Shown here: one piece after another, positions 22,151 through 33,869 of the stretch
Layout: the number at the start of each line of letters is the position of its first letter
How positions within the stretch are numbered: position 1 is the first letter of the stretch
NCBI GenBank assembly: GCA_007570785.1
Contig: ML660203.1
Span: 10,269,524-10,333,523, forward strand
Direction: 5' to 3'
Source: Antilocapra americana
Taxonomy: Eukaryota; Chordata; Mammalia; Artiodactyla; Antilocapridae
DNA length: 64,000 nt
The notes under the pieces: generated by a model
Database searches by the model: none
Told to the model about the DNA's origin: nothing
The model's input: the letters and a program-made list of their open reading frames with translations, nothing else
Program-made: the position numbers and the translations under genes

Positions 22151-22439
22151 GCATGAAAATGAAATAAGATGATATAGTGGGCATAGCAAGTAAATACCAA
22201 TTTCTTGAATTCTTTTGGAACACTGCTTATGAAATATTTTCATTTACTCTCCTCAGCAGACTTTCTTTTCTACAGAGGAATCATAAGATACCTACTGAGC
22301 TGCCAAGCATTCCTAACATATTAAGTCTTCCTTTACACACAAGCAGTATGATCTAGTTACAGTGACCTAATTACTGAAATCAAAATTTTGACAAGTACTT
22401 AGGGTCAGGGAACAATGGGACAAAGTACCTGAAATAGGA

Positions 22440-22660
22440 AGCATGACACGAAAACCAAGCCTTCAAAGTCAGAAGCCCTAGATCCCAGTCCTTCTCCACA
22501 TGAGCAGCAGCACAGATGGGTAAAAATAGGTTCTTAATTCAGACCAACTGCCCTAGGTTATAATCCCAGTAATTTGGTTGTATCACCAAAGGCATGCCAG
22601 TTAACCTGTCAAAACTTTACTGTGAGTTTACAGGGTATCATTTTTCCATACATAGTAACT
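22440..22660 (+). repeat. MIR SINE
   Basis: 'gccctaggttataatcccagtaatttgg', 'ttaacctgtcaaaactttactgtga' and 'acagggtatcatttttccatacatagtaact' follow the MIR order. Diverged. Confidence 0.55.
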
Positions 22661-23462
22661 ACTTAAACACATAAGCACACCTAAGAGTGGTTCACTGTCT
22701 ATGTAAAACAGACAGTGAAGTCGGCCCCTTTCTCCAACCTGTTTTGTCATCAGGAAATGAAGTTAGTAGTCCTGTTCTAAATTACATTTTACAAAAACAT
22801 CAACATTGTCATCATCAATATCATCCACTATTATTGATGTTACTAACTCTACTGTTTCTACCAAGAAGCCAGCTGAAGAAGCTGGCTACAGTTTACCTAA
22901 TGGGTTGAGAGGAAATCTTCTAATCCAAAAATGATACTTAAACACCTGTCCTCTCAAAAAAAAAAAAACAAAAAACAAAAAACGTAAGACTAGAGTACAC
23001 AATCAAGAAGGGGAAACAAGGAAGTTCATAACTAAATGCATAGTGTGGTTGGTATAAGAGCGGGGTACAGGAAAGTGCTTATAGCAATTTTCACAGTTGT
23101 CCTCTGCAGGTGGAAATAAGTGCATACTATAGCAGAACTCCCTGCAGAAGGAACACATATAATGAAATGGTTTCAAAATGCATTGCTGGTAGAGACTTGG
23201 TCACCACCTAAATCCAAAGAAGGTGACTTAGGGCTTTAAATATATCCAATCAACATCCCTCTATGATTCATTATTTAAATTCAATACATAATTCATTCTT
23301 AATTATATGTACTTTTATCTTTTTTTTTAGAAACAAGGTGATTTTAAAATATTTACTATGCTTTATGAAACATAAAATATGAAGACATTGTATAAACATA
23401 CTCAACTCAAAAAGAAACATCCTAAAACCTTATCAAATATTGTATTCAAATTATTGATTCAT
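22661..23462. other. Unassigned intronic sequence
   Basis: Contains an A-rich run at 22957-22982. Nothing else recognised. Confidence 0.3.
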
Positions 23463-23472
23463 AAAAATAGTT

Positions 23473-23687
23473 CTTATACTTGACTTGGCTCAGCAGTAAA
23501 GAATTCGTCTGCAATGCAAAAGCCACAGGTTTGATCCCTGGGAAGATCCTGGGGTGAAGGAAGTGGTAATCCACTCCAGTATTCTTACCTTGGAAATCCC
23601 ACAGAGAGAGAAGCCTGGTGGGCTACAGTTCATGCCAGGGTGGGTGGGGGTGGGGGAGCAAGACTTAGCAACTAAAACAACAACAAC
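23473..23687 (+). mobile_element. Bov-tA SINE, diverged
   Basis: Head partly deleted ('tgacttggctcagcagtaaagaattcg', 'caggtttgatccctgggaagatcc') with BovA body and a CAA-rich tail. Flanked by an exact 10-bp duplication aaaaatagtt (23463-23472 and 23688-23697). Confidence 0.9.
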
Positions 23688-23697
23688 AAAAATAGTT

Positions 23698-24315
23698 ACC
23701 TCTCCCAAAATAAGGTTTACAAAATTAAAGAACTTTAAACTAAAAAAGCCAGAAAATGAGACGCAGACAAGATTTTGGAGCTGGTGGCTCTGACTCTGGG
23801 AAAAGCCCATTACCATGTGGCTAGAACAACTTTATGGCAATGACTAAACTGAAACAAATGAGTTGTCAAATTAGTATAATAGTGTTCTTGTATAAAGGAC
23901 TGGTAAATGGCAACAAGATTTCATGGAAATAATGATATGTGACAAAAACAATGCACATTCTGAGTATACTTTTCTACTGAAATAATGACAACATAGGAAG
24001 GCCTTAAGGTAAAGGAAAAGAGACTATATAATGTATTTATGGAAGTAACATATAAAACGTAAATACAATTGTAGGCAAAAACTGGAAGAATATGTGGAAA
24101 AAATAGAACTTGTTTTAATAAAAGGTAAGGTAGTACTGCCATTTTTAAAGCAAGAGGTTACCATGATGACTCATCTTATCCATCATTGCTAAAGGCTAAC
24201 ATGACCCAAGTACTGTACTAACTGCTCAGAATACAAAAACGAAGCCACAATTCTAACCCAGAAAGTCCATGGTGTACATGGATGACAAGAATCAAAGGAG
24301 GGAACCTCAAGTAGA
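23698..24315. other. Unassigned intronic sequence
   Basis: No element recognised. Confidence 0.3.
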
Positions 24316-24325
24316 AAGAGAGTGG

Positions 24326-24532
24326 ATGGTGGTTTAGTTACTAAGTCATGTCAGACTCTGTGATCCTTTGGACTATAGCCCACCAGGCTCCTCTGTCCAA
24401 AGGATTTTCCAGGCAAGAATACTGAATGGGTTGCCATTTCCTTCCCCAGGGGATCTTCCTGACCCAGGGATCAAACTTGGGTCTCCTGCACTGCAGGCAA
24501 ATTCTTTACCAACTAAACTACCAGGGAAGTCC
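24326..24532 (-). mobile_element. Bov-tA SINE
   Basis: Reversed BovA body ('gtcatgtcagactctgtgatc') through the reversed tRNA head ('accagggaagtcc'). Flanked by aagagagtgg (24316-24325) and aagagggagtgg (24533-24544), an approximate duplication. Confidence 0.92.
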
Positions 24533-24544
24533 AAGAGGGAGTGG

Positions 24545-25469
24545 GGATGCACACAAAAAGGAAGATACAGCTGAATCTTATAAAAACAAATCATATTGTA
24601 CTATCAGCTTAAGATCCTGTTTTGGCTCATGGTCACCACTCAGAAACAGCTAAAAATGAAGACTTCTGTCCACCAAATGAAGAGTATATTCACATATACT
24701 AATGCTTCTACAACCAAATCCAGTGGTGTCCACATATAGATCCCAAATTACAAGTGTCTCTTCTAGAGAGTTCATTCAGCCTACCTTCCTAATATACATC
24801 TTAGTTCAATGGTTTGAAAATTTTAAGGCTAACTTCATTCAGTGTTTGAGAACAAGGAACAGATGGCTCACACAGCATAAACTCTCGCAAGAACTAATTT
24901 TTACCAATCACATGTAGTTAAAACCCAGATTTATACCTACAGATTAGTGAGCAAAAGAAACCCTCATAATGACTTGACAATTATTCAGTGTGACAGCTGT
25001 TTGTACCACTATCAAACGTGAGTTTTAAAACACAGGCTAACACCTCTGGTTCCTCTGGATTAAAACAAAACAAAACCAAAATTAAAAAACAACAACAACA
25101 AAGAACCTGAGATACAATAGCAATCACAGTATAAAACAAGTCTTTGTAAAGAGAATTCAGAAGGTGAAAAACACTAACTACATAACAGACAAAGAAAACT
25201 GCAGACATACATACCTACTCATTCCAATGTTCACGCTGTATATCATGGCTTCAGGCCTTATTTTCATTAAAAAACAAAAACACTGCAATGTTATCTATGC
25301 TGGATATTGTTCTACCCAAATGCCCCCCCCACAAAAAAACCACCTCCTTAGGTGATGGTTTTGATGCTCCTATGAGCTGCTTGAAATAAAGAACATCAAA
25401 AAACTTCTGTTCACATTCACACGGTCCCCAAATGTATAATTTGTTTCCCCTCTCCCCCCAGAAGAGGCC
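24545..25469. other. Unassigned intronic sequence
   Basis: Holds CAA-rich and C-rich runs (25091-25100, 25322-25330). No exon or repeat family recognised. Confidence 0.3.
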
Positions 25470-25610
25470 AGCCTCTGTCTCTTGGACAGTAAGCCCCTTG
25501 AAAGTTGGGGACTATGACTGTCTCAATTACTGCTATATTCCCAGTGCCAAGTCCAGTGCACACTTGCTTATTTAACTTTTAAAAACCTGTTTAAGTCAAC
25601 TCTTAGGTAT
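25470..25610 (+). repeat. L2 LINE 3' end
   Basis: 'cagtaagccccttgaaagttggggactatgac', 'attactgctatattcccagtgcc' is the standard L2 3' pattern. Confidence 0.7.
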
Positions 25611-26080
25611 TTGTTAGTGGGTTACACAGAATTACTGAATTTTCCTAATAAAGGAACAATTAGGTTAAGAAAAAATCAGGATGGGAAATTAGAACCCAAA
25701 CTTTTCAACTTGTATTTAAATCCAAATAAAAACAAGGTAAATGTTAGCTTTGCTTATAATGGGAGATAACTCAAAACACTCTTCTATTTTAAAATAATTT
25801 GTCATATGCCTTTATATTTTAAGCACAAAAGAGATTACACTGTGCAACAGCACTCATTACTCTACAACTTGTCCTTACAACCACGTAAGTATATTTTCAG
25901 TTTTATAAGTTTTAGAAATTCAAGAATATCTCTGCATTAAAAAACAGAAAAGACAAGAGGGACAGGCACTAAGAACTTATTTACATGATATGTTAAAGCA
26001 TATAGAACAATCAAAACAACCTCAAAAAAAAAAAAAAGAAGTTAGAGGACAAACTACTCAAAGGCAAGTGGCTGTTAGAA
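25611..26080. other. Mostly unassigned; possible MIR piece
   Basis: About 25870-25990 ('cttacaaccacgtaagtatattttcagttttataag') may be a reversed MIR core. The rest is unassigned, with an A-run at 26024-26037. Confidence 0.35.
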
Positions 26081-26367
26081 AAGGTACCAAATCAATTCAG
26101 TGGGGGACACCCAAGTAGAAAAAAAATAAAATCTCAATTTCATGTCAGTCCATTCACAAACACAAGTACAACATGGAGCTCAGACTAATACCCAGGATCA
26201 CAAAGTTCCTAGAAAAAGAACAGGACCATCTCCGTAAACAAAGAATCCTTGGGCAGGTCATGAAAGAAAAAAAGCACAAACTATAAAAAAACTATTAAAA
26301 AAAATCTTTAATTGATAAATTAGACTTTATGAAGTCAAGGTTTTCTATTTATCAAAAGATACCATTA

Positions 26368-26605
26368 AGGGTTTCGCTGGTGGTCCAGTGGTTAAGAATT
26401 TGCCTTGTGGTGCAGGGGACACCGATTTAATCCCTCGTCCCGGAAGATGCCACATGCAGAGGGACAACTATGCCCGTGCGCCACAGCTACTGAAGCCCAC
26501 GCACCGCAACTAGAGAACAGCCTCTGTTCTCTGCAACTAGAGAAAGCCCATGTGCCGTAACGAAGACCTAGCACCACCAAACACAGGGAATTTTTTAAAA
26601 AGACG
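26368..26605 (+). mobile_element. CHR-type SINE, long form
   Basis: 'gggtttcgctggtggtccagtggttaagaa' head and 'ccacagctactgaagcccacgc', 'gcaactagagaaagcccatg' body. Probable degraded duplication around 'attaag' on both sides. Inserted in old L1. Confidence 0.9.
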
Positions 26606-27027
26606 TTATTAAGATAATGGACACATGGGCCATGCATAACACAAATTATTTAAAGCTCACATATCTAACAAGGGACTCATATCTAGAATGCACACAGAAC
26701 TCTGACAAATCAACAATAAAGACAAATAATCTACATTTTGACAATGAGATTTGAACATAGATTGTGCAAATGGAACAGATTAATATATCTTCACAAAGGA
26801 AGATGTAGCAATGTCCAATATATACATGTGACCAACATCATTAATCATCAAGGAAAAGCACATTAAAATCATATGGAGCTACCAACATAAACTCACTAAA
26901 ATTGTTAAAATAAAAAAGATGAAATGTTAAAGATATGAACATATGAAACTCACAAATTTTTGGTAGAAGTGTAAATCGTACAACCACTTTGGACTAACTA
27001 TTTAGTGGCTTCCTATAATGCTAAATG

Positions 27028-27238
27028 GGCTTCCCTGATGGCTCAGTGGTAAAGAATCTGCCTGCAGTGCAGGTTCGATCCCTGAGTCAGGAAGATCCCC
27101 TGGAAAAGCAAATGGCAACCCATCCCAGTATTCTTACCTGGGAAGCCCCATGGACAGAGGAGCCTTGTGGGCTATAGTCCACAAGGTCACAAAAGAGTCA
27201 GACAGGACTGAGTGACTAAACAACAACAAACAAACATA
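27028..27238 (+). mobile_element. Bov-tA SINE
   Basis: 'gggcttccctgatggctcagtggtaaagaatctgcctgcagtgcaggttcgatccctg' shows a shortened head, then a BovA body and a CAA-rich tail. Inserted in old L1. Confidence 0.93.
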
Positions 27239-27590
27239 CATCTACTCAATGACTCAAAAATTCCAGCCCAAGAGTATACTTACAAAATTATACAGACATT
27301 TATAGCAGCCATAACTGGGAACAACTCAAATGTCCATCAACAGGTAATAACTAACTAAAATATATCCAACGGAATACTACAACATTAAAAACAAATGATC
27401 CATTGATTTATGCAATTACATATATGAAACTCAAAACCAGAAAAATCAGACACAGAAGAATACATGCTGCATGACTCCATCTACATGAAATGGAAATATA
27501 AGAGAAGAAATGAGATACTGGTTATAGGAGATACGTAGAAATTTTCTGGTAAATTAAAATGTCCTAAAATTGAAGACTGTAGTTACACAA

Positions 27591-27719
27591 TGGAGAAGGA
27601 AATGGCAACCCAGTCCAGTATTCTTGACTAGAGAATCCTGTGGTCAGAGCCTGGAGGGCTGCCGTCTCTGGGGTCGCACAGTCGGACACGACTGAAGCAA
27701 CTTAGCAGCAGCAGCAGCA
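27591..27719 (+). mobile_element. BovA monomer SINE with (AGC)n tail
   Basis: Only the BovA body is present ('tggagaaggaaatggcaaccca' to 'gtcggacacgactgaagcaactt') and it ends in an AGC-repeat tail. Flanked by an exact 11-bp duplication tagttacacaa (27580-27590 and 27720-27730). Confidence 0.94.
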
Positions 27720-27810
27720 TAGTTACACAAGAGTAGACAACTATTAAAAACTCAATAGACTGAACATAGTATCTGCACATTTTATGTTAATGAAATCTAT
27801 TTTAAAATCA

Positions 27811-29049
27811 GCAAGAAAGGATCCCACTACCTATTCCACTGCCCCCTCTAAGGACAGGTTCTGCATGCAGATGTTATGGTATCTTCTTGGCATGTGGAAA
27901 CCACTCAGACTGTCTCTGTACATCAAGTCTCTATATATCTACCAGAGGATCTTTCACATCTTTTGCTCAGCCAGCTTATGCCATCCTTGCGATTTCCTTA
28001 ATATGTCACTCTGAAGAGTGAGCCTGATAATTGACTGCCACTCTTGCACTCTGACTGACCAGTACTCACTCCTAATCAATAACAGATGTGGGAACGGTGC
28101 TTAAGTAGACCTTATGCCACAGTGACAATTTTTTCTCCCATTCAAGAACAAATACCTTTCTTTAAGCTCCAAGTCATCCAAACAGAGCAAATGACATCTG
28201 GAAATAACACTACAATGCCATGTGTTTGGCCCCTTTGGATAGCTGTAGGCAATGCGAGCAGAGTTGCTATGCCAGCCTTGTGATGCTGCAGAATACAGCA
28301 ACTCCACAACCTTGCAATATGGAGAAAGTGCTGAAAGCTCAAAGGGGAACTAGCAAATGAGTGCACGCAGAAGTTCATTTAATAAAATCTCCCTGATTAT
28401 GGTTCTTTCAACAAATAAATAGTTGTTGTTGATCTTATTTCCATATTCAACTTAGGCCCCAGTTTTTTATTCTTAGCTGTAACTTCTCAATTCTTTACTA
28501 CTTTTCTGGGATCTATTTTTAAAAACTAATATTTCCAAGGAAAGTAATACTCTTACATAAATTTAATCACATTAACTGCTTTGAAAACATTAGTTTTAGA
28601 GGTGTGGAAAAACCTGAATTAGGTGTACAAACACCAAAGCACTCAGCTATAAAGGAAAGGAGGACGGGAGGAGAGAGGTCATGTACTTTGGATCTTACCT
28701 TGTTTTTTCTGTAACAGTTTGCATTATTCTTACATTAACTTTTGATATTTTGATGTAATTTGTATCGTGCAGCCATCCACTTTAACAATGACTGTAAGTG
28801 TAACCAACTGATAACAAAGGAAAACTGATTTAAATGCCTTTCTTCAGATGCCCATGAACACTGTACACTTTTTCTTAATTCATACTGATAAGGAATCAGG
28901 TTTCCAATTTATCCAATATATTGAGTTCAGCAAAACTTTCTTGCTAGAAAGGAGAAGTCAGGAAGCAGCTTTTAGTAACAATAATATCTCCCATTACCCT
29001 ATATTTTCATTTGTAAATGATAACATAATATTTATTTATTATGCATAAA
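27811..29049. other. Unassigned intronic sequence
   Basis: Open frames on both strands at 28086-28378 show no family resemblance. No repeat recognised. Confidence 0.3.
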
Positions 29050-29205
29050 GAATGGTACTGAGCACTCTGTAAATATTTTATTTATGCAACACCACCAAAA
29101 TTACAGGAAAAACCATCATCATTACCACATTACTCAACAGAAAGTAAAGCTCTGAGAAGTTACACTATGCTCAATGCCGTATACAGAAGTTAGGAAGTGA
29201 CAGCT
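29050..29205 (-). repeat. MIR SINE, reversed
   Basis: 'gtactgagcactctgtaaat', 'aaagtaaagctctgagaagttacactatgc' and 'agaagttaggaagtgacagc' follow reversed MIR order. Confidence 0.6.
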
Positions 29206-29207
29206 TA

Positions 29208-29330
29208 GGAGTTCCCTGCTGGCCTAGTGGTTAGGATTCTGGACTTTCTTTCCGACTGTGGCCTGGGTTCAGTCAATCCCTGATTGGGAAACTGGCAAGA
29301 ACTCTACCCTCTCCCTACCCTAAAAGAAAT
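29208..29330 (+). mobile_element. Short CHR-type SINE
   Basis: 'aggagttccctgctggcctagtggttaggattctgg' and 'ggcctgggttcagtcaatccctgattggg'; the usual 'ggccaaaa' end is lost. Confidence 0.75.
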
Positions 29331-29954
29331 CATAGCTCTGCTGGACTCCAGAGACCATAATTATAACACAAGAAATCTAAACTGAAAGATGATAGAAGAA
29401 TGAAAAAGACTCAATGAATTTTGCACACTGTAACAAAGAATTGAATACAATAAATGAACACTCATCCTAGCACACAGACTTCATATTCTTCTACAGTACT
29501 TGACTTCCTCACAATTATATGATGGTAACTGTACAGCATCTGTAGCTGAAGTGGGTCCTGGGGAAGTGAGACTGAAAAGTAAAAGTTATTATGTAGGAAC
29601 TCATTTATGTCTTCAGCCAAAATCAGAGAGGCTTCTGATAAAACAGGACCAAAAAAAAAAAAAAAAAAGAACTTGAAGAATTAAAAAAAAATAAATGTCC
29701 TAGACCCACATGTGCTACCTGACATCTTCTACTCAACATGACAAAACAGGGAAGAAATTGAATTTGTTTTCTATTTCCATGTAAAAAATTATCACAAATT
29801 TAACAGATTAAAATATATGTACTGATTATCTCATTAAAAAATTTTTTTTCAGGATTTTGAAACTGTTAACTCCACACCAAGATCATCCTTTTCCTCCCAA
29901 TACAACTCCTCAAAACCAAAAATCCAATAAGCCCTTTCCTTCACTATTTTCTAA
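29331..29954. other. Unassigned intronic sequence with A-rich run
   Basis: A run of about 19 A at 29650-29668 without a clear element beside it. Nothing else recognised. Confidence 0.3.
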
Positions 29955-29959
29955 AAATT

Positions 29960-29962
<3 letters not shown>

Positions 29963-30010
<48 letters not shown>
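29963..30010. repeat. (GT)24 microsatellite
   Basis: 48 bp of perfect GT dinucleotides. It lies inside the target-site duplications of the adjacent reversed Bov-tA, so it is that SINE's expanded 3' tail, (CA)n in SINE orientation. Confidence 0.97.
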
Positions 30011-30011
<1 letters not shown>

Positions 30012-30218
30012 TGTCTTAATCTCTCAGTCTTATCTGACTCTTTGCAGCCCCATGGACTGTAGCCTGTCAGGCTCCTCTGTCCATGGGATTTTTCAGGCAA
30101 GAATACTGGAGCAGGTTGCCATTTCCGTCTCCAGGGGATCTTCCCATCCCAGGGATTGAACTTGGGTTTCCTGCATTGCAGGCAGGTGCTTTTACTGTCT
30201 GAGCTACTAGGGAAGCCC
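29965..30218 (-). mobile_element. Bov-tA SINE with microsatellite tail
   Basis: Reversed BovA body ('cttatctgactctttgcagccccatgg') and reversed tRNA head ('ctactagggaagccc'), with the GT tract as its tail. Flanked by aaattcaagt (29955-29964) and aaatttcaagt (30219-30229). Confidence 0.92.
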
Positions 30219-30229
30219 AAATTTCAAGT

Positions 30230-31576
30230 ACCTTTACAAAAATGGATAAATACAATATTCAGATACAAATATAAAGAGTCAACAGCCATTACGCTTATTG
30301 AAATGACTCTTTTAACAATGATACCCTAAAACATAACCAGGTATTCTGTGTTTTCCAAGAGAGCCTGAAGGATAAAACAGATCAAAACCAACTAGAAAAC
30401 AAAATATCTTCGGCCAATATCACAGTGATGCTATTAGCACCTACTCAATTCATCTGTTAAGACAGCTCAATCTTATTCTGGCATTAAACTAAAATTGGTA
30501 CAAGGAAGATGGAATAAACATAGCAATAAATGAACTGGGACAACTACCATCTATAGAACTTCATGGACACCGCTACCCAATACAGAATGTAAGTCCTAGT
30601 GACATATTCTTGTATATTCCTATATAGTCCCATTTCTCCTCCAGACTCAGTGATTCCTCACCAAGTGTGAGCAGGTATATAAATTTTCTGTGACCAATGA
30701 CTAGAGCTGCAGCTTGCAGATGTCGGACTGTTAGCTCTGGGATCAGCAACCATGCTATCTGCTTTGCTGACTCCCTCCTAGTCACCGCCCTAGCAGTCAG
30801 CACTCCGGCTGTGCCCAGAGGTTCTTCCTCTTCGACAGCGCCCTCTGTAATTAAGCAAAGAACAAAAACTGTCTAGGAACTGACAGTCATCACAGAGGGA
30901 TTTCTCTTCAAGATTCTATTCCTGCTTTTTAATGACCTGGAAAACAAAAATGCTGATATGATGATGATGTCTCAGTTTTCTCCTTCATAAAAATAAAAAG
31001 ACTACAACCTGTTTTTTATTTCCTGCCTCTGAGGAGCTGTTATGGGGATAAAAAGCTTTGAAAATTAAAAGCACAACACAAATATAAGTCTGGATTAGAG
31101 TGGGGACTGAATCCAAACAACATAAATGGAAAGTAAATGGGCATTTTGGCAGGGCAGATAACTGTATTTGCCATTAGAGCAAACTTCTTAAGTTTCAACA
31201 TCTTCTTATACAGTAAGAGGAGCAAGATCTCTGACAGAAATTAAAGATGCATAAAGCCTGCAAACAGGCTGTCCCCTCTCCCTAAACTGCCCTGCCTTCC
31301 CTATTCTCAGGAACTTTGACCTCCCAGATACTCCTCAACTGCAACTGGACAGAATTAAACTCTCCCACAGCTGCAGTCTAACAACTCCTTGTAATAGGAT
31401 GCCATTTGTCATACTGTACCACCTAACTTTTTTTCCTGTGCCCATCTCTCTCCACTAGCCCATGTGAGTTCTTTGAGCTCTTCACTGTCATAACCACAGC
31501 ACCTACTCTGCATATCTAACACACACTATAGATCGTAACTTTCCTAATTTCAGTTAACTAAAATGCAGCATAGGTG
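30230..31576. other. Unassigned intronic sequence with a less AT-rich block
   Basis: The block 30640-30850 is richer in GC than its surroundings and contains a 76-codon reversed open frame without family resemblance. No repeat recognised. It could be non-coding conserved sequence. Confidence 0.3.
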
Positions 31577-31708
31577 GGTCGCCTGGTGGCCTAGTGCCTA
31601 GGATCCTGGGTTTTTGCTGCCATGGCATGGCCTGGGTTTAATTCCTGGTTGGGGAACTGAGATCCTGCAAGCCACACAGAGCAGCCAAAAAAGAAAGAAA
31701 GAAAGAAA
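31577..31708 (+). mobile_element. Short CHR-type SINE with (AAAG)n tail
   Basis: 'gtcgcctggtggcctagtgcctaggatcctggg', 'gcctgggtttaattcctggttggggaactgagatcctgcaagcc', 'cagccaaaaaa' and four AAAG units. Confidence 0.88.
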
Positions 31709-31734
31709 AGCACTATAAGAATCTTTCTATAAGG

Positions 31735-31885
31735 CAGAACTTCCCCAGCTGTGTGGCAAGGCACACTGGAGAGATGTGAATGGTTATGAGTATACTGAGA
31801 TGATTTACTCAGCCGGGGATGGCCAATCAGAATTTATCAGTTTTTCTGTGTGCTACGATGTGAAAAGGTTAGAAAGCACTATACA
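31735..31885. repeat. Possible hAT-type MITE remnant
   Basis: 'cttccccagctgtgtggcaaggcacactgg' on the left and 'tgtgtgctacgatgtgaaaaggttagaaagcac' on the right are partly inverted copies, as in hAT non-autonomous elements. Weak. Confidence 0.35.
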
Positions 31886-33337
31886 GACCTGTATTAAAGA
31901 TTTAATTTTTTATAAGAGTAAATAAACAAGTAGGGTTAAACACTACACAAAGAGTAACATCAACTGAGATATCAAGAAAAAATACAATGACTAGAATAAT
32001 TGCTTCACATACTGTTCGCTAGAAAATAAATGTTTCAGAACACTGGCATCAGGTAAAGTATTATATCCTGAAAGAGAAAAATAACACAGCTACCTTGTGT
32101 AGCAGTCAGTCTGTGTAAACACCATATGGTCTGCTAATTCAATCAAAAAGAACCCTAGGATTTACTTTTTCATCGTGCAGAAAAAAAATGAAAATAAAGT
32201 TGCTAGAAATATTTAGAAATTATTTTGCCACCCCCAAATATCTAACAAAATACATACAGTACTGAAGCTTTATTTATCCTTTTAAACCTCCCCTTTTCAC
32301 AAAACCCTTCATAGGCTGCATTTAAAACAACAACTGATCAGCTCAGTTCTTTTCATTTATATTTTAAAATCAATCATTACTTTGCATCCTCCACCCACTC
32401 CCTGCCAAGTTCAAATCCTCTGGCCCTCTCTACTCCATCTGCAACAAACAAAATACAGATCTTCATCATCTCTTGCCTAGACTACACCATCATCTCAAAA
32501 CGGTCTTCTCAACCCTAAGACTACCCTCTCAAAATTCACCTTTTGTCCAGAAGTCTCCATCATCAAAAATGACAAATAAGTTATACTTTTCTGCTTTAAA
32601 TTTTTTTAAAGGAATCTTAATCTTATTTTCTACAGATTATGTTGTATAATCTAGACATCAGTCTTATTATACGTCTGATGAAAGTTTACTGGGACTCTTC
32701 ACCTTATCCAAAAGAACTGACCTGGGTATCATCTTTTCATGACATGCCTTCCTGGATTCACTAAGCTAGGATAAAAGGCTCTCCTAAGTATGATACCTCT
32801 ATCCAGATGATGAGAACAAGGTAGACACCTAAGGGTTTTCCTTTTTGTTTTAGCTAAAAGTTTAATGCAGGGCTGAGTGGCAGGAACTTAATTCCACTTA
32901 GGATACTTGTCCAAAATCCTTGGCTCTTAATCTGCCTTCTTTTTAATCTTTTATTGTATGCCACCTCAAGCCCCATTTGGATATACGTTAATGTCAAAGC
33001 AAAAAGACCTTGCAAGTTGTTTCTAAAGAAGAGTATATTTTTGTTATTAAATTACTCCCCAACTATTTATGAATGTTTCACATGCACCAAGACCTATACT
33101 TCTTAAAGCCTCACTCCAAATACTTTAGGCTCTCATTTGGTGAATCTTTGCTTACGCTCAAAAAGATGAACACAACTTCACAGAGTCAGGACTGTACCCC
33201 ATAAACAACTATCATCTTCAATCTTCATAATAATAAGTACTCAAAAAGCGAGAGGCACAATGTGCCACAAAAAAGTGCTGAACTTGTACATTTATTACCT
33301 TTGTATTCTCAAAACCATTATCTTTATAGTAGGGACC
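31886..33337. other. Mostly unassigned; possible L2 piece
   Basis: About 32450-32560 ('tctcttgcctagactacaccatcatctc') could be an L2 coding remnant. The remainder shows nothing recognisable. Confidence 0.3.
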
Positions 33338-33418
33338 TTCCTTAACTACCCTTTACACACACACCCACATACACTCTCCTTAACTACCCTTGATACACAC
33401 ACACACACATACACACTT
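33338..33418. repeat. 38-bp tandem duplication containing CA repeats
   Basis: Two adjacent copies of a unit beginning 'ccttaactaccctt' and running into 'acacacacac..catacac'. The second copy has a longer CA tract. Likely replication slippage. Confidence 0.8.
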
Positions 33419-33574
33419 GCTTCAACTTAGCCTAGATCTTCTTAAACTCTTTCCCTTATTCCTTATCACTCCCCATTTTTGTAACATGTATTTCAGACAT
33501 TTTAAATATATACAACATATATAATTGAGGTCACACATATTACTTATTAAATAACTTTACCATTTGTCTCTCCC

Positions 33575-33697
33575 AGTAGAATTTAATCTCCACAAGGGCA
33601 GGGTCTTTGCTTTATTCACTGATATAACTTTAATGCCTAGAAGAGTCCTTGGGCACACGGTTGGTACATAATAAATATTTAAATAAATGGATGAATA
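33575..33697 (+). repeat. L2 LINE 3' end
   Basis: 'aatttaatctccacaagggcagggtctttgc', 'ggtacataataaatatttaaataaatggatgaa' is the L2 3' end with the characteristic ATGAA-type tail. Confidence 0.75.
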
Positions 33698-33869
33698 ACA
33701 GTGAGAACAAATGTGACAATTATTTGAAAGCACTCTTCTTCTCTCAATATTCAATACATTGACAAATTCAGAAAACTCAACCTACATTCAAATCATAATA
33801 AAATCATCTCCTGTCTATCTCCCAAGTCATGAACATAATCTAAACTTATTTTTTATTTCTGGCCTTGTT

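Larger units (their letters stand above)
26085..27810 (+). mobile_element. Old L1 end, split by three SINEs
   Basis: Pieces before 26368, 26606-27027, 27239-27590 and after 27720 read in L1 ORF2-to-3' UTR order: 'aattgataaattagacttta', 'atatctaacaagggactcatatctagaatg', 'gggaacaactcaaatgtccatcaacagg', 'catgactccatctacatgaaatgg'. Frame lost. Hosts a CHR SINE, a Bov-tA and a BovA monomer. Confidence 0.75.

Noticed and set aside
30837..30851. CTCF site on the minus strand
   Set aside because: Only about 10 of 14 core positions fit; the left half does not match.
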